NCBI RefSeq assembly: GCF_007743815.1
Contig: NZ_CP036265.1
Span: 1,666,323-1,730,322, forward strand
From: Alienimonas californiensis
GTDB lineage: Bacteria > Planctomycetota > Planctomycetia > Planctomycetales > Planctomycetaceae
Direction of reading: 5' to 3'
DNA length: 64,000 nucleotides
In this document: positions 17,101 through 29,639 of the stretch, piece by piece
How the letters are laid out: each line of letters starts with the position of its first letter
Position numbering within the stretch: position 1 is the first letter of the stretch
Translations under genes and position numbers: made by a program
Notes under the pieces: generated by a model
What the model saw: only the letters and a program-made list of their open reading frames with translations
The model's database searches: none
What the model was told of the DNA's origin: nothing

Positions 17101-17731
17101 CCACCAGTTCGTGCCGGGCCCAGCCGGTCATCTCGCAGAAGCGATCGTTGACGTATAGGAACGTGCCGTCCCGGTCGACCTGGGCGAGGCCGACGGTCGT
17201 CTGCGTGACCAGTTCGCGGAAGCGTTCGTCGGAAACGCCGTGGGGGCGGTCGACAAGTTCTTCGTTCACCTCCCGGACGACCGCGACCACGCCGGCGGGG
17301 CCGTCCCGACCGCTGCGGAGCGACTCCGCGCTGGGGGGCAGCGGGAAGTAGCTGCTCAGCCAGCGCCGCCCGCTGGGCGCGGAGCGGGCCGAGCCCTCGA
17401 AGGGGATCGACAGCCGCGGCTCGCCGGTTTCCATCACCTGTTGAAGGATCGGACCGATCACGTCCACCAGATCCGGCCGCACCTCCGCGACGGATCGGCC
17501 GAGGTGGTCCTCCGACGCCCGCCCGTTGACCGCCGCCAGCGCCGCGTCGATCCGGCGATACCGCAGCCGCCGGTCCAGGATCGCCACGCCGATCAGCGTC
17601 GCCGCCCGCAGCGGGGGGGGCGGCGGACCGGGCAGGAACGGGAGCCCCACGCCGGAGGCGGCGTCCTCGATGGCAATGTCCAGCGCCGAGTAGTCCATTT
17701 CGGACCGCGGCGGATCGAGGGCGGACGGCAT
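14111..17731 (-). CDS. Sensor histidine kinase with seven PAS domains (HisKA_3/DegS type)
   Basis: About 1206 residues, with no obvious transmembrane segment, so a cytoplasmic sensor. Roughly seven PAS modules occupy residues 45-960, several ended by the PAC signature (VAVDMTDRVRTQRAL, VGVLRDVTTEHV, VTGTVKDVTERRE, VGCVRDITEERE, LGCVRDFTEDRRRE, IGYLQDVTAEKRH). A coiled coil follows, then the dimerisation/phosphoacceptor helix of the DegS/NarX group with RDRIAHVLHDHLQQ (His near residue 999), and an HATPase with AAREGLLNAAKHARA and VADDGVGFD. Such kinases phosphorylate a LuxR-type response regulator; none is adjacent. PAS 5 and 6 share a near-identical 41-bp DNA block, showing internal duplication. 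The start is uncertain: GTG 17800, ATG 17731 or ATG 17698. Confidence 0.85.
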   Translation of the reverse strand: MPSALDPPRSEMDYSALDIAIEDAASGVGLPFLPGPPPPPLRAATLIGVAILDRRLRYRRIDAALAAVNGRASEDHLGRSVAEVRPDLVDVIGPILQQVMETGEPRLSIPFEGSARSAPSGRRWLSSYFPLPPSAESLRSGRDGPAGVVAVVREVNEELVDRPHGVSDERFRELVTQTTVGLAQVDRDGTFLYVNDRFCEMTGWARHELVGVRSQQEITHPHDAGRNEVKFARALKTGEPYLSDKRYRRPDGRSVWVRNTTTVLPGPDGQAESLFAVAVDMTDRVRTQRALSRSESRLRLATEAGGMGAWAYDLRKGTADWSSEALEIYGGGFDGKPTREELQARVHPDDRPLLERVEPRPADGGPARVDMTYRVVHPPRPGQKQGEIRWVRALGEQWFDEFDRPLRSVGVLRDVTTEHVAADRLAQSERRLRLAVDAADLGIWEFDAATGLSAWDARTATLFGYGQQFQGGKRLYTHPEMFAAIHPDDRERIAEKITETLDPAGSGKYEAEHRVVHPDGAALTLSVAGEATFVGAGPQRRAVRVTGTVKDVTERRERARRLAEAEERRRLAAEAADLGAFDLDRRTDRLWWDPRCRAIYDADGPEVVDAAAAYERVHPEDRDRLRAALEAACALGGNPRYQADYRIVRGDGVVRWARVYGEGRFEQPGAPATRLVGCVRDITEERERETRLAETEERRRLAAEAADLGAYDYDLRTGVIWWDDRCRGIFGAAAAEVTGVSAAFNRIHPDDLMRVRAAVDAACAPTGSNRYQAEYRVVHRDGSVRWVRANGEARFDRPDERAVRLLGCVRDFTEDRRREERLRLSEERQRLAAAASELGSFTRDLRTGEVWWDERSRELFDMTGETVLSADTLERMHPEDRRQVQQRVEAAANRTGPARFRVEYRLPQPDGSHRWIRSQSEVQFEGPDGPAVRIIGYLQDVTAEKRHAKALEEAKARLEQSNDELEREVARRTAQLRTAAERLAEAGRQERDRIAHVLHDHLQQILVGAKMNLSVLTMTADDRTRELTERVADLIDEAIGESRSLSAELSPPILRTAGLGPALGWLAEQFRTRHGLNVRVETDADASAELDDSLAALLFGAAREGLLNAAKHARAASVRLKFERCVCGPECGLPGGSRGNCSGVRLIVADDGVGFDAAAQAGDAPSGFGMSDLRQRVDLLGGAVDVVSAPGAGCTLQVCVPLPSVP
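15606..16036 (-). repeat. Duplicated DNA block inside the PAS array
   Basis: The 41 bases at 15606-15646 recur at 15996-16036, 390 bp apart, which is the length of one PAS module. They encode EERRRLAAEAADLGA at the start of two neighbouring PAS domains. Such identity at the DNA level implies a fairly recent duplication or gene conversion. Confidence 0.8.
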
Positions 17732-17985
17732 CCGGCCGAGCGGGTTCGAGCGAGCGGGAAGGGGCCTCGGCGGTCCGGGCGCAGCCCGGTGGATCGTCAC
17801 GGTACACCCGGCCCTAACGGGGGGGAATCCCCCAACCCCTCGCCGTCGCAGGATCGCCCGGCCCGTCGGTGCGGAACGGCGACCGCGGGCCTATGATTCC
17901 CGCCCGCCGTTTCCCTTCGCCCCGACCGTCCCGGTTCCGCCCCGCCGGTTCGCCCGCCCGCCGCCGACCTCCCCGTTCCCCCCGC

Positions 17986-19437
17986 ATGCCCCAGGACGCC
18001 CCCCCCTCCGCCGACGCCGCCCCGCAGGCCGCCCCCGCCGACGCCCGCGAGTTCGACCTCATCGTGATCGGCGCAGGCCCCGGCGGCTACGTCGCCGCCC
18101 TGCGGGCCGCCCAACTTGGGATGACCGTCGCCTGCGTGGAGCTGGAGCCCGCCCTGGGCGGCACCTGCCTGCGGGTCGGCTGCATCCCCTCCAAGGCCCT
18201 CTTGGAAAGCAGCGAGATCTACCATCAGGCCCAGCACAGCTACGCCGCCCGCGGCGTGAAGTTCGACGGCCTGACCCTCGATCTGCCCGCGATGCTGAAG
18301 GACAAGGACGGCACCGTCACCGCCCTCACCGGCGGCATCGCCCACCTGTTCAAGAAGAATAAAGTCACCCGCGTCGCCGGCCGCGGGACCCTCGCCGGCC
18401 GCGACGGCGAGCGGGTGTTGGTGCAGGTGGACGGCAAAGACGCCGGCACGCTGTCCGCGGGCCACGTGATCGTCGCCACCGGCAGCGCCCCGGCCAGCCT
18501 GCCCGGCATCGAGATCGACGGCGAGTTCGTCACCGACAGCACCGGCGCCCTCTCCTACGAACAGGTCCCCGATCACCTCGTCGTCATCGGCGCCGGCTAT
18601 ATCGGCCTGGAACTGGGCACCGTCTGGAAGCGGCTGGGGGCGAAGGTCACGGTGCTGGAATACCTCGATCATATTCTCCCCTTAAACGATCAGGAGATCG
18701 CCAAGGCCGCCGAGAAGATGTTCCGCAAGCAGGGCCTCGATCTGAAGCTCGGCACGAAGGTAATCGGCGTCGAACGCCGGGACGAAAAGGGCGGCCAGGT
18801 CCTCATCGAGGGCGGCGACCCGATCGAGTGCGACAAGGTCCTGATGAGCGTCGGCCGCCGCCCCTACACCGAGGGGCTGGGCCTGGAGACGGTCGGCATC
18901 GAGACCGACAAACGCGGCTTCATCCCCGTCGACGAGCATTATACGGCGGCTCCCGGCGTGAGCGCGATCGGCGACGTGATCGGCGGCGCCATGCTGGCCC
19001 ACAAGGCCGAGGAGGAGGGCGTCGCCTGCGTGGAGCGCCTCGCCACCGGCCACGGACACATCGATTACGGCGTGATCCCCAGCATCGTCTATACCTCTCC
19101 GGAGATCGCCGCCGTCGGCAAGACCGAAGAAGAGTTGAAGAAGGAAGGAATTGAGTACCGCAAAGGAAAATTCCCCTTCGTCGCCAACGGCCGGGCCAAG
19201 GCGATCGGCAACACGGAGGGTCAGGTGAAGATCCTCGCCGACAAAGCGACCGACCGCGTCCTCGGCGTGCACATCCTCGGCCCGCACGCCGGCGACTTAA
19301 TTGCGGAGTGCGCCGCCGCGATGGCGTTCGGCGCCACCGCCGAGGACATCGCCCGCACCTGCCATGCCCACCCGACGCTCTCCGAGGCCGTCAAAGAAGC
19401 CGCCCTCGCCGTCGACGGCCGGGCGTTGCATTTTTAG
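17986..19437 (+). CDS. lpdA: Dihydrolipoyl dehydrogenase (E3)
   Basis: A 483-residue flavoprotein of the usual E3 length. It reoxidises dihydrolipoamide in the pyruvate and 2-oxoglutarate dehydrogenase and glycine cleavage complexes, passing electrons through FAD to NAD. Visible features: FAD-binding DLIVIGAGPGGYVAALRAAQ (residues 24-43), redox disulfide GGTCLRVGCIPSK (Cys61 and Cys66), NAD-binding VVIGAGYIGLELG, a second FAD contact AIGDVIGGAMLAHKA, and the C-terminal His-Glu pair in CHAHPTLSE (about His462 and Glu467). Residues 1-20 are a Pro/Ala-rich extension. The ATG at 17986 is preferred to a start at 17869, which would add an unlikely basic leader. No E1/E2 genes are beside it, so it probably serves complexes encoded elsewhere. 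Confidence 0.95.
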   Translation: MPQDAPPSADAAPQAAPADAREFDLIVIGAGPGGYVAALRAAQLGMTVACVELEPALGGTCLRVGCIPSKALLESSEIYHQAQHSYAARGVKFDGLTLDLPAMLKDKDGTVTALTGGIAHLFKKNKVTRVAGRGTLAGRDGERVLVQVDGKDAGTLSAGHVIVATGSAPASLPGIEIDGEFVTDSTGALSYEQVPDHLVVIGAGYIGLELGTVWKRLGAKVTVLEYLDHILPLNDQEIAKAAEKMFRKQGLDLKLGTKVIGVERRDEKGGQVLIEGGDPIECDKVLMSVGRRPYTEGLGLETVGIETDKRGFIPVDEHYTAAPGVSAIGDVIGGAMLAHKAEEEGVACVERLATGHGHIDYGVIPSIVYTSPEIAAVGKTEEELKKEGIEYRKGKFPFVANGRAKAIGNTEGQVKILADKATDRVLGVHILGPHAGDLIAECAAAMAFGATAEDIARTCHAHPTLSEAVKEAALAVDGRALHF

Positions 19438-19553
19438 AACGCGATCCGCTCACCCGTCCGCCCGTTTCGCCGTCGCCGAGAGGCGGCGCGCGTTCAGGGC
19501 GGCGCGAACCCCGACGGATCAGCGGGCGTCCGGCGGGTCCCCTCGCCCAAGAC

Positions 19554-20117
19554 ATGACCATGTTGAAGTTCGCCGCTCTCGACGCCGACCTGCAACCCGT
19601 TCCTCATCAGTACGGCAACGTCTATCAGCGCGACGACTTTGGTCCCGGCGGTCGCGTGTGGGCCGGGGTGGACGGCGGCGGGATTGCGACGCTCGACGCA
19701 CTGGCCGCGGCGTTCCCCTCCGAACGCTATTGGGTCCTCTACGTTCTGCTGGTCTCCCACGCCGGCCGCGAGCCGGGACGGTACGAGTCGCCGCTGATCG
19801 AGTCGCGGGAGGACCTGCAGTTATTCCTCTGGTCGTTTCAGGAGTTCTTCGAGGAGGACGGCCGGCACGGGATCTGGGTCGGCACGCCAGACGGCCCGCA
19901 TCTGTTGGTCTACGACCGGCACGAACGCCTCTTCGCCTACGGCGACGCCGATCGGTTCGAAATGATATTGAAGACCCGCGGATTCACGCCGGGCGAGGTG
20001 CAGATCCCGGCCCCGCACCACCACGGCTACGACCCCGCCCGCGTCGATGAGGAAGACGCGGTGATGGAGTACTGGGCGTGGAACCACACCCCGCTGCAGC
20101 CGGACGACGACACTTAA
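19554..20117 (+). CDS. Hypothetical protein, soluble
   Basis: A 187-residue soluble protein I do not recognise. It is rich in aromatic and acidic residues, with PSERYWVLYVLLVSHAGREP (about 48-67), a DLQLFLWSFQEFFEEDGRHG segment (about 84-103), IWVGTPDGPHLLVYDRHERL after it and a C-terminal HHHGYD. The text is compact and low in Arg shadows, and reads as true coding sequence. No signal peptide or membrane segment. It follows lpdA by 116 bp on the same strand and converges on the sulfatase with 13 bp between stops. Function cannot be inferred from context. Confidence 0.75.
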   Translation: MTMLKFAALDADLQPVPHQYGNVYQRDDFGPGGRVWAGVDGGGIATLDALAAAFPSERYWVLYVLLVSHAGREPGRYESPLIESREDLQLFLWSFQEFFEEDGRHGIWVGTPDGPHLLVYDRHERLFAYGDADRFEMILKTRGFTPGEVQIPAPHHHGYDPARVDEEDAVMEYWAWNHTPLQPDDDT

Positions 20118-20130
20118 CCCCCTGCCGAAC

Positions 20131-21597
20131 TCACCGCCGCCCCACGTCGCTCGGGTCGTACTTCGGGTTTGGCTCCGTCGGCAGCGGGGCGTCGGTCGCT
20201 TCGAACCACGCCAGCAGGTCGTTCAATAACTCCGCCCGCTTCTCCGGGCGGGCGGCGGCGAGGTCGTTTCGCTCGCCGAGATCCTCGGCGAGGTTGTACA
20301 GCTCCACGGCTCCGCTGCCGGGCAGGGCGTTGCGGCCGCCGTCGAGCGCCCATTCCTCGTGGAACAGGTGCAATTTCCAATCGCCCTTGCGGATCACGCT
20401 GACCGGTCGGGTGCGAAAGCCCAGCGCCACGTCTGACGGCCGGCCCCGCACCACCGGGCGGTCCAGATAGCCCGGGAAATGCCAGAAGATCGCCTCCCGC
20501 TTTAAGTCGCCTCCTTGGAACAGCGGCACCAGGCTTTCGCCGTCCAGCGGCGTATCGGCCGGGGCGTCGGCCCCGGCGACGTCGAGGAAGGTGGGGTAGA
20601 AGTCCACGTTGATCACCGGCTCATCGCACGTGCTGCCCGGTTCGATCACCCCCGGCCAGCGGGCGAGGCAGGGCTCGCGGACGCCGCCCTCGTAGTAGCC
20701 GCCCTTGCTGCCCCGCAGCGGTTCCTGCGGCGAGGCGTTCGTCGCCCCGTTGTCGCTGGTGAAGATCACCAGCGTGTTCTTGGCCAGACCGAGGGCGTCC
20801 AATTCCTCCAATAACCGACCGACGCTGGCGTCCAGATCGGCCGTCATCGCGGCGTATTTTGCGGTCGGATTGCCGTCATGCTCTTTGGCCTGAAACTTCG
20901 CCAGCGTCTCCGGCCGGGCCTGCAACGGCGTGTGAATCGCATGGTGGGCGAGATAGCAGAAGAACGGCCGCTCGCGGTTCTCCTTCATAAACTCGACGGC
21001 CTTGTCCGTCAGCGTGAACACGCCTTTGGGGTCGGAGGGCGGGCCGGATTTGTTGGTCTCCGTGCCTTCCCGCAGCGTCCCGTCGCCGAAGGAGTCGAAG
21101 GAGACGTCGAACCCCTGCGCGGTCGGCAGCGCCCCGTCCTTCCCCGCGAGGTGCCACTTGCCGAAATGCCCGGTGGCGTACCCGGCGGCCTTCAGCGCCT
21201 CGGCCATCGTCACGAACCGCGGGGCCAGCCCGTTGCGGTTGGGGATCGGCACGAGCCGCTGCCGCCGCTTCGGCCCGCGGTCCGTGCTGCCGACGGCGAA
21301 TAGGCCGTGCCGCGGCGTATAGAGCCCCGACAGCAAACAGGCCCGGCTCGGCGCGCAGTTCCCCGCGGCGGCGTAGGCGTTGGTGAAGGTCATGCCCTCG
21401 GTCGCCAACCGGTCGAGGTGCGGCGTCTCGATAAACCCGTCGCCCTGATAGCCGACGTCCTTCCAACCCAGATCGTCCGCGAACACGAACAGCACGTTCG
21501 GCGGTCGGGGCTCGTCCTCTGCCAAACCGGCTGCCGCAAACGACAGCGACAAACAGACGGCCAGCAGCGGCCGGACGATGGGGGGAAGATGCGTCAT
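20131..21597 (-). CDS. Sulfatase, formylglycine-dependent (arylsulfatase A-like)
   Basis: A 488-residue exported sulfatase that would hydrolyse sulfate esters, probably on polysaccharides. A signal peptide (LLAVCLSLSFAAAGLAED) precedes the alkaline-phosphatase-fold core. Metal-binding FVFADDLGWKDVGYQG lies at residues 38-52; the sulfatase signature CAPSR with Cys81, to be converted to formylglycine, is followed by ACLLSGLYTPRHG. Further conserved parts are GKWHLAG, FFCYLAHHAIHTPLQ (lysine-free variant of the His site) and LVIFTSDNGATN. The C-terminus (YNLAEDLGERNDLAA, then LPTEPNPKYDP) is typical of planctomycete sulfatases. ATG 21597 opens the signal peptide. Activation needs a formylglycine-generating enzyme or anSME encoded elsewhere. 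Confidence 0.92.
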   Translation of the reverse strand: MTHLPPIVRPLLAVCLSLSFAAAGLAEDEPRPPNVLFVFADDLGWKDVGYQGDGFIETPHLDRLATEGMTFTNAYAAAGNCAPSRACLLSGLYTPRHGLFAVGSTDRGPKRRQRLVPIPNRNGLAPRFVTMAEALKAAGYATGHFGKWHLAGKDGALPTAQGFDVSFDSFGDGTLREGTETNKSGPPSDPKGVFTLTDKAVEFMKENRERPFFCYLAHHAIHTPLQARPETLAKFQAKEHDGNPTAKYAAMTADLDASVGRLLEELDALGLAKNTLVIFTSDNGATNASPQEPLRGSKGGYYEGGVREPCLARWPGVIEPGSTCDEPVINVDFYPTFLDVAGADAPADTPLDGESLVPLFQGGDLKREAIFWHFPGYLDRPVVRGRPSDVALGFRTRPVSVIRKGDWKLHLFHEEWALDGGRNALPGSGAVELYNLAEDLGERNDLAAARPEKRAELLNDLLAWFEATDAPLPTEPNPKYDPSDVGRR

Positions 21598-21642
21598 CGG
21601 TCGGCGGGGGCGGGGTCGGAACGGCGGCGAAGAGGCGGCACA

Positions 21643-21798
21643 GGGTGCCATGCGCTCACGCCGAAGTGCAGCGAAGCGGAACGTAGGCAGGTGAGCACGC
21701 GGGGCGACGCGGCTCCCTCTGCCGCGGTCAATCGCCGCTCGCATGCTCACCCCGTCCGACTCCGCTCTGCTGTGTCGGCCGGTGAGAGCATGGCACCC
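21643..21798. repeat. MITE-like element with 17-bp inverted ends
   Basis: GGGTGCCATGCGCTCAC (21643-21659) and GTGAGAGCATGGCACCC (21782-21798) are inverted repeats with one mismatch, bounding 156 bp. Inside are further GTGAGCA / ATGCTCAC half-sites. No coding sequence is seen in it. GGGTGCCATG elements of this kind are known as dispersed repeats in Planctomycetota; this one lies between the sulfatase and the low-GC FRG gene. Confidence 0.8.
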
Positions 21799-21840
21799 GG
21801 AGCATTCCACAGCCGCTGCCCCCGTCGGTCGTGACGTTAG

Positions 21841-22599
21841 TTAGAGCGAGGCGTCGCACTCAGTTCTACGATCATGCTGGACGGTGACCTCATACCGCAG
21901 CCGGTCGGCCAACCCTCCAAGGTCAGGCCAGATGAACGCGCCATGAATCCCAAGATCAAACAGTTCACTAAGCACCTGCTTCTTCTTTCCTGCAGGGATA
22001 GTGATCTTCGTGAAGCGGCAGTAGTCGTCCCAGTCTGCTTCGTCAGCAGGTTTGTTGGTGCGATGGTTCGTGAAACAGCCGGATTGATTAGTTACACGTG
22101 GCGAGAGGTGTCGTGGGAAGACAATTAACCCAGAGTTTCTCACTGTTGACCGTTGATCGGTATGGGTGCTTGCCGGTAGGCAGTTGTGTGTCGAATGTGC
22201 GCCTAGGCACCACACATTGCCGTCTTGGTCTGGCGACTGTTCGACTGCAAAATATAAGGCGACGAGCGGGTTGGTCGACCAGTCTAGCAATCGCGTCGGC
22301 ACCCCATGGTGTTGGGCAATCGTTAGCCAGCCAAGCTCGTCGTCTAGCGGCGGCGGCGATTTTAGATAAGCCGGAGCCTCCCGCTTGAAACAGCCCATCA
22401 AGTACGATTCGATCGATCCGATGTCTGACATCGGGTTGTGTTCAGCGACCCGAAACAGACTTGGGACTAAGCGAAACTCCTGTTCTGAATGTCCTCGGAA
22501 GAACCATTGAGCGACATGGCGTCGTTCAAGTCCGGAGATCAACCGGACGAACTGTTCGACAGTCTCGGTTTGAGATTCTTGGACGAGCTTCTGAGACAT
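21841..22599 (-). CDS. FRG-domain protein, lower GC than its neighbours
   Basis: A 252-residue soluble protein with an FRG domain: WFFRGHSEQEFRLVPSLFR at residues 32-50 (the Phe-Arg-Gly motif is 34-36) and IAQHHGVPTRLLDWSTNP with LVALYFAV at about 94-119. The biochemical role of FRG domains is unknown to me; they are scattered in bacteria and phage and often lie in variable or defence-like regions (general knowledge, not shown here). Base composition is plainly different: the 60 bases at 21961-22020 contain 30 G/C, against about 70 percent around it, and codons are mixed. That supports recent horizontal transfer. The ATG at 22599 starts a sensible N-terminus; the gene lies between a MITE-like element and the DUF1501 gene. 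Confidence 0.85.
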   Translation of the reverse strand: MSQKLVQESQTETVEQFVRLISGLERRHVAQWFFRGHSEQEFRLVPSLFRVAEHNPMSDIGSIESYLMGCFKREAPAYLKSPPPLDDELGWLTIAQHHGVPTRLLDWSTNPLVALYFAVEQSPDQDGNVWCLGAHSTHNCLPASTHTDQRSTVRNSGLIVFPRHLSPRVTNQSGCFTNHRTNKPADEADWDDYCRFTKITIPAGKKKQVLSELFDLGIHGAFIWPDLGGLADRLRYEVTVQHDRRTECDASL

Positions 22600-22649
22600 G
22601 CATTGTCGCGGCTGGTGCGGAATGGCCTACGCAGTGACATCCCAATACA

Positions 22650-24122
22650 TCACGCGAACAGCCCCGTGACCGCCTCCGCCTTGACCAACTCCCGCGGTTG
22701 GTTGAGGTGATTATAAACAATCGTTTCCGGCTGGATGCCGAAGGCGTGGTAGATGGTGGCGAGCAGTTCGCCGGGGTGCACCGGGTCGGTCGCGGGGGCG
22801 CTGGCGGTGGCGTCGCTGGAGCCGTGCACATGGCCGCGGCGGATGCCGGCGCCGGCGACCAAACCCGTGTAGCAGTACGGCCAGTGGTCGCGGCCGTCGG
22901 CGGAGTTGTTGTTGCCGGAGGTGCTCACCCCCCGCTTCGGACTGCGGCCGAACTCGCCCACGGCGACCACCAGCGTGTCCTCCAGCAGCCCGCGGTCGTC
23001 CATGTCCGCCAGCAGGGCGCTCAGGCCTTCGTCGAACATCGGGCCGGACTGGTCCTTCATCCGCTTCGTCAGGGCCGTGTGCTGGTCCCAGGAGTGGTTG
23101 TCGCTGTTGGCGTGCTTCGGCCAGATCACCTCCACCACCCGCGTGCCGGCCTCCACGAGGCGGCGGGCCAGCAGCAGGCTCTGGCCGAAGGTGTTGCGGC
23201 CGTAGCGTTCGCGCATCGAATCCGGCTCCGCCTCCAGGTCGAAGGCGTCCCGGGCCCGGCCGCTGGCGACCAGTTCGAGGGCCTGCTCGTAGTACGTGTC
23301 GAGTTTGTGCTCGGAGACGGCCTGGTCGATCTCCCGCATGCCGTCCAGCACGCTTTTCCGCAGGTCCGCCCGCCGCCGCAGCCGGGCGGCGAACACGTCG
23401 TCCGGCAGTTTGAGGTCGTCGACCTTCACCGTCGCCAATTTGTCCATCTGCATATCGTCCCCCGGCGGGTAGAGCGTATACGGGTCGTACGCCTTGCCGA
23501 GGAAGCCCGCGGTCCCGCCCTTGCCGACGACGTTCGACTCCTGCAGCGGCCGGGGCAGCATCACGAAGGGCAGCATCGGCTCGGTCGCCGGCCGCAGGCG
23601 GATTAAATTCGAACCGAAGTTCGGAAAGTCCTTCGGGCTGGGCGGCTCCAACTGGCCGGAGGGGCTGACCTTGTCCGTCGTATAGCCGGTCATCATCTGA
23701 TAGATGGCGGCGGTGTGGTTGAACAGCCCGTTGGGGGTGTAGCTGAGGGAGCGGATCAGCGTCGCTTTATCGAGCTGCTGGGAGAGCTTCGGCAGGATTT
23801 CCGTGACGTTCACCCCGGGGACGACCGACGGGATCGTCTTGAAGGCGCTGCGGACGTTGTCCGGCACGTTCTCCTTGGGGTCCCACAGGTCCAGTTGGCT
23901 CGGCCCGCCCTGCAGGTAGACCATGATGATGCTCTTGGCCCGGTTCCAGCCGGGCGCCCCGCTGCCGCCGCCGGTCTCTGCCGCGCGGGCCCGGAGGTTC
24001 AGCATCGACGCCAGCGAGAGCCCCAGCACGCCGGAGCCGCCGACCCGGAGCAGGTCGCGGCGGGTGTGACCCGCGTGGGGATCGCAGAGGTCTTTGCCGC
24101 GGGAGCCGGGGAGGATGAACAT
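22650..24122 (-). CDS. DUF1501 family protein, Tat-exported
   Basis: A 490-residue protein of the DUF1501 family, abundant in Planctomycetota and paired with DUF1549/DUF1553 cytochrome-type proteins. The N-terminus has a twin-arginine signal ([20 protein letters not shown], Arg21-Arg22). The core is a sulfatase/phosphatase-like fold: [20 protein letters not shown] near residue 65, [18 protein letters not shown], and [14 protein letters not shown] with [10 protein letters not shown] near the C-terminus. Its biochemical function is unproved. It begins 66 bp after the giant PSC1/DUF1553 gene on the same strand, so the two form an operon, as in most relatives. Confidence 0.9.
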   Translation of the reverse strand: MFILPGSRGKDLCDPHAGHTRRDLLRVGGSGVLGLSLASMLNLRARAAETGGGSGAPGWNRAKSIIMVYLQGGPSQLDLWDPKENVPDNVRSAFKTIPSVVPGVNVTEILPKLSQQLDKATLIRSLSYTPNGLFNHTAAIYQMMTGYTTDKVSPSGQLEPPSPKDFPNFGSNLIRLRPATEPMLPFVMLPRPLQESNVVGKGGTAGFLGKAYDPYTLYPPGDDMQMDKLATVKVDDLKLPDDVFAARLRRRADLRKSVLDGMREIDQAVSEHKLDTYYEQALELVASGRARDAFDLEAEPDSMRERYGRNTFGQSLLLARRLVEAGTRVVEVIWPKHANSDNHSWDQHTALTKRMKDQSGPMFDEGLSALLADMDDRGLLEDTLVVAVGEFGRSPKRGVSTSGNNNSADGRDHWPYCYTGLVAGAGIRRGHVHGSSDATASAPATDPVHPGELLATIYHAFGIQPETIVYNHLNQPRELVKAEAVTGLFA

Positions 24123-24150
24123 CGGTGGCGGGCGGGCGGGGGGGCGGACG

Positions 24151-24182
24151 TAACGCGGGGGCCCCGCGGGGCCCCCGCGTTA
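24151..24182 (-). repeat. Perfect hairpin TAACGC...GCGTTA between the DUF1553 and DUF1501 genes
   Basis: TAACGCGGGGGCCCC (24151-24165) and GGGGCCCCCGCGTTA (24168-24182) are perfect inverted repeats with a 2-base centre. It fills the short gap in the operon and could act as an attenuator or mRNA stabiliser. A hairpin with the same end sequences and geometry lies inside the upstream gene at 27473-27504. Confidence 0.85.
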
Positions 24183-24188
24183 GAAAGA

Positions 24189-29117
<4,929 letters not shown>

Positions 29118-29290
29118 ATGACAGCCGGCCGGCGTGCGGGGAGGGGGAGCGTTGTCAAGACTCAACGCCCGGGGGGAGCCTCATCTTACAGCGGTCCCCC
29201 CGCACCCATCAACGCCCCGCGATCTTTCCCCCGACGCCCCGCCGGACGAACGCGGGCGGAACGCGAGGCGAACCGCCCGGGAGAAACGAC

Positions 29291-29364
29291 TAGGGCCGGC
29301 GGGACTCGAACCCGCAACCGAGCGATTATGAGTCGCGCGCTCTAACCGATTGAGCTACGGCCCC
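29291..29364 (-). tRNA. tRNA with CAT anticodon, probably tRNA-Ile2 (lysidine type)
   Basis: A 74-base cloverleaf on the minus strand: acceptor GGGGCCG with CGGCCCT and discriminator A, D-arm GCTCAATCGGTTAGAGC, anticodon loop CTCATAA (anticodon CAT), T-arm GCGGGTTCGAGTCCCGC. The CCA end is not encoded. The anticodon arm and following bases (GCGACTCATAATCGCT) match bacterial tRNA-Ile2, in which C34 is changed to lysidine by TilS to read AUA, better than elongator or initiator tRNA-Met. The lower pair of the anticodon stem (C-T) is a mismatch. Met cannot be excluded. Confidence 0.9.
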
Positions 29365-29639
29365 CTGGCACTGCGAGAATAGGCGTTTGCGTCGGTCGTC
29401 GGTAGTCTGGCCGGCGTTTGCGGGCGGGTTTGGTCTCTGACCTGTTCGTCGGAGCGGAGCGCACTGCAAACGCGGCCTCCGCTCGCTGGCGCCGGGATCG
29501 GGTCGTTTCGGTCCGGTCGCGGCGGCGGCGGCGTCCGCAGTCCGCCGCTATGGTCAGTCGCGACAGAGCCCGCGAACACGGGCCGCCCGAGGTCCGGCGT
29601 GTAACCGGCGTGAGACGACGATCTGAATAGGACGATTTG

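Noticed and set aside
14207-17158. A 983-codon plus-strand frame opposite the kinase
   Set aside because: Composition of Val/Gly/Arg/Ala typical of the antisense frame of a GC-rich gene, with no recognisable motif.
13773-17807. A 1,344-codon minus-strand frame overlapping the PAS-kinase gene
   Set aside because: It is an Arg/Pro/Gly-rich shadow of the kinase frame without domains; the kinase frame has PAS, HisKA_3 and HATPase motifs.
19301-20050. A 249-codon plus-strand frame overlapping the end of lpdA and the unknown gene
   Set aside because: Starts inside lpdA, Arg-rich, and lacks motifs; the frame from 19554 is compositionally far better.
21643-22599. A complete insertion sequence or integron around the FRG gene
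   Set aside because: No transposase, integrase or target-site duplication is visible; the 17-bp inverted repeat bounds only 156 bp and does not enclose the gene.
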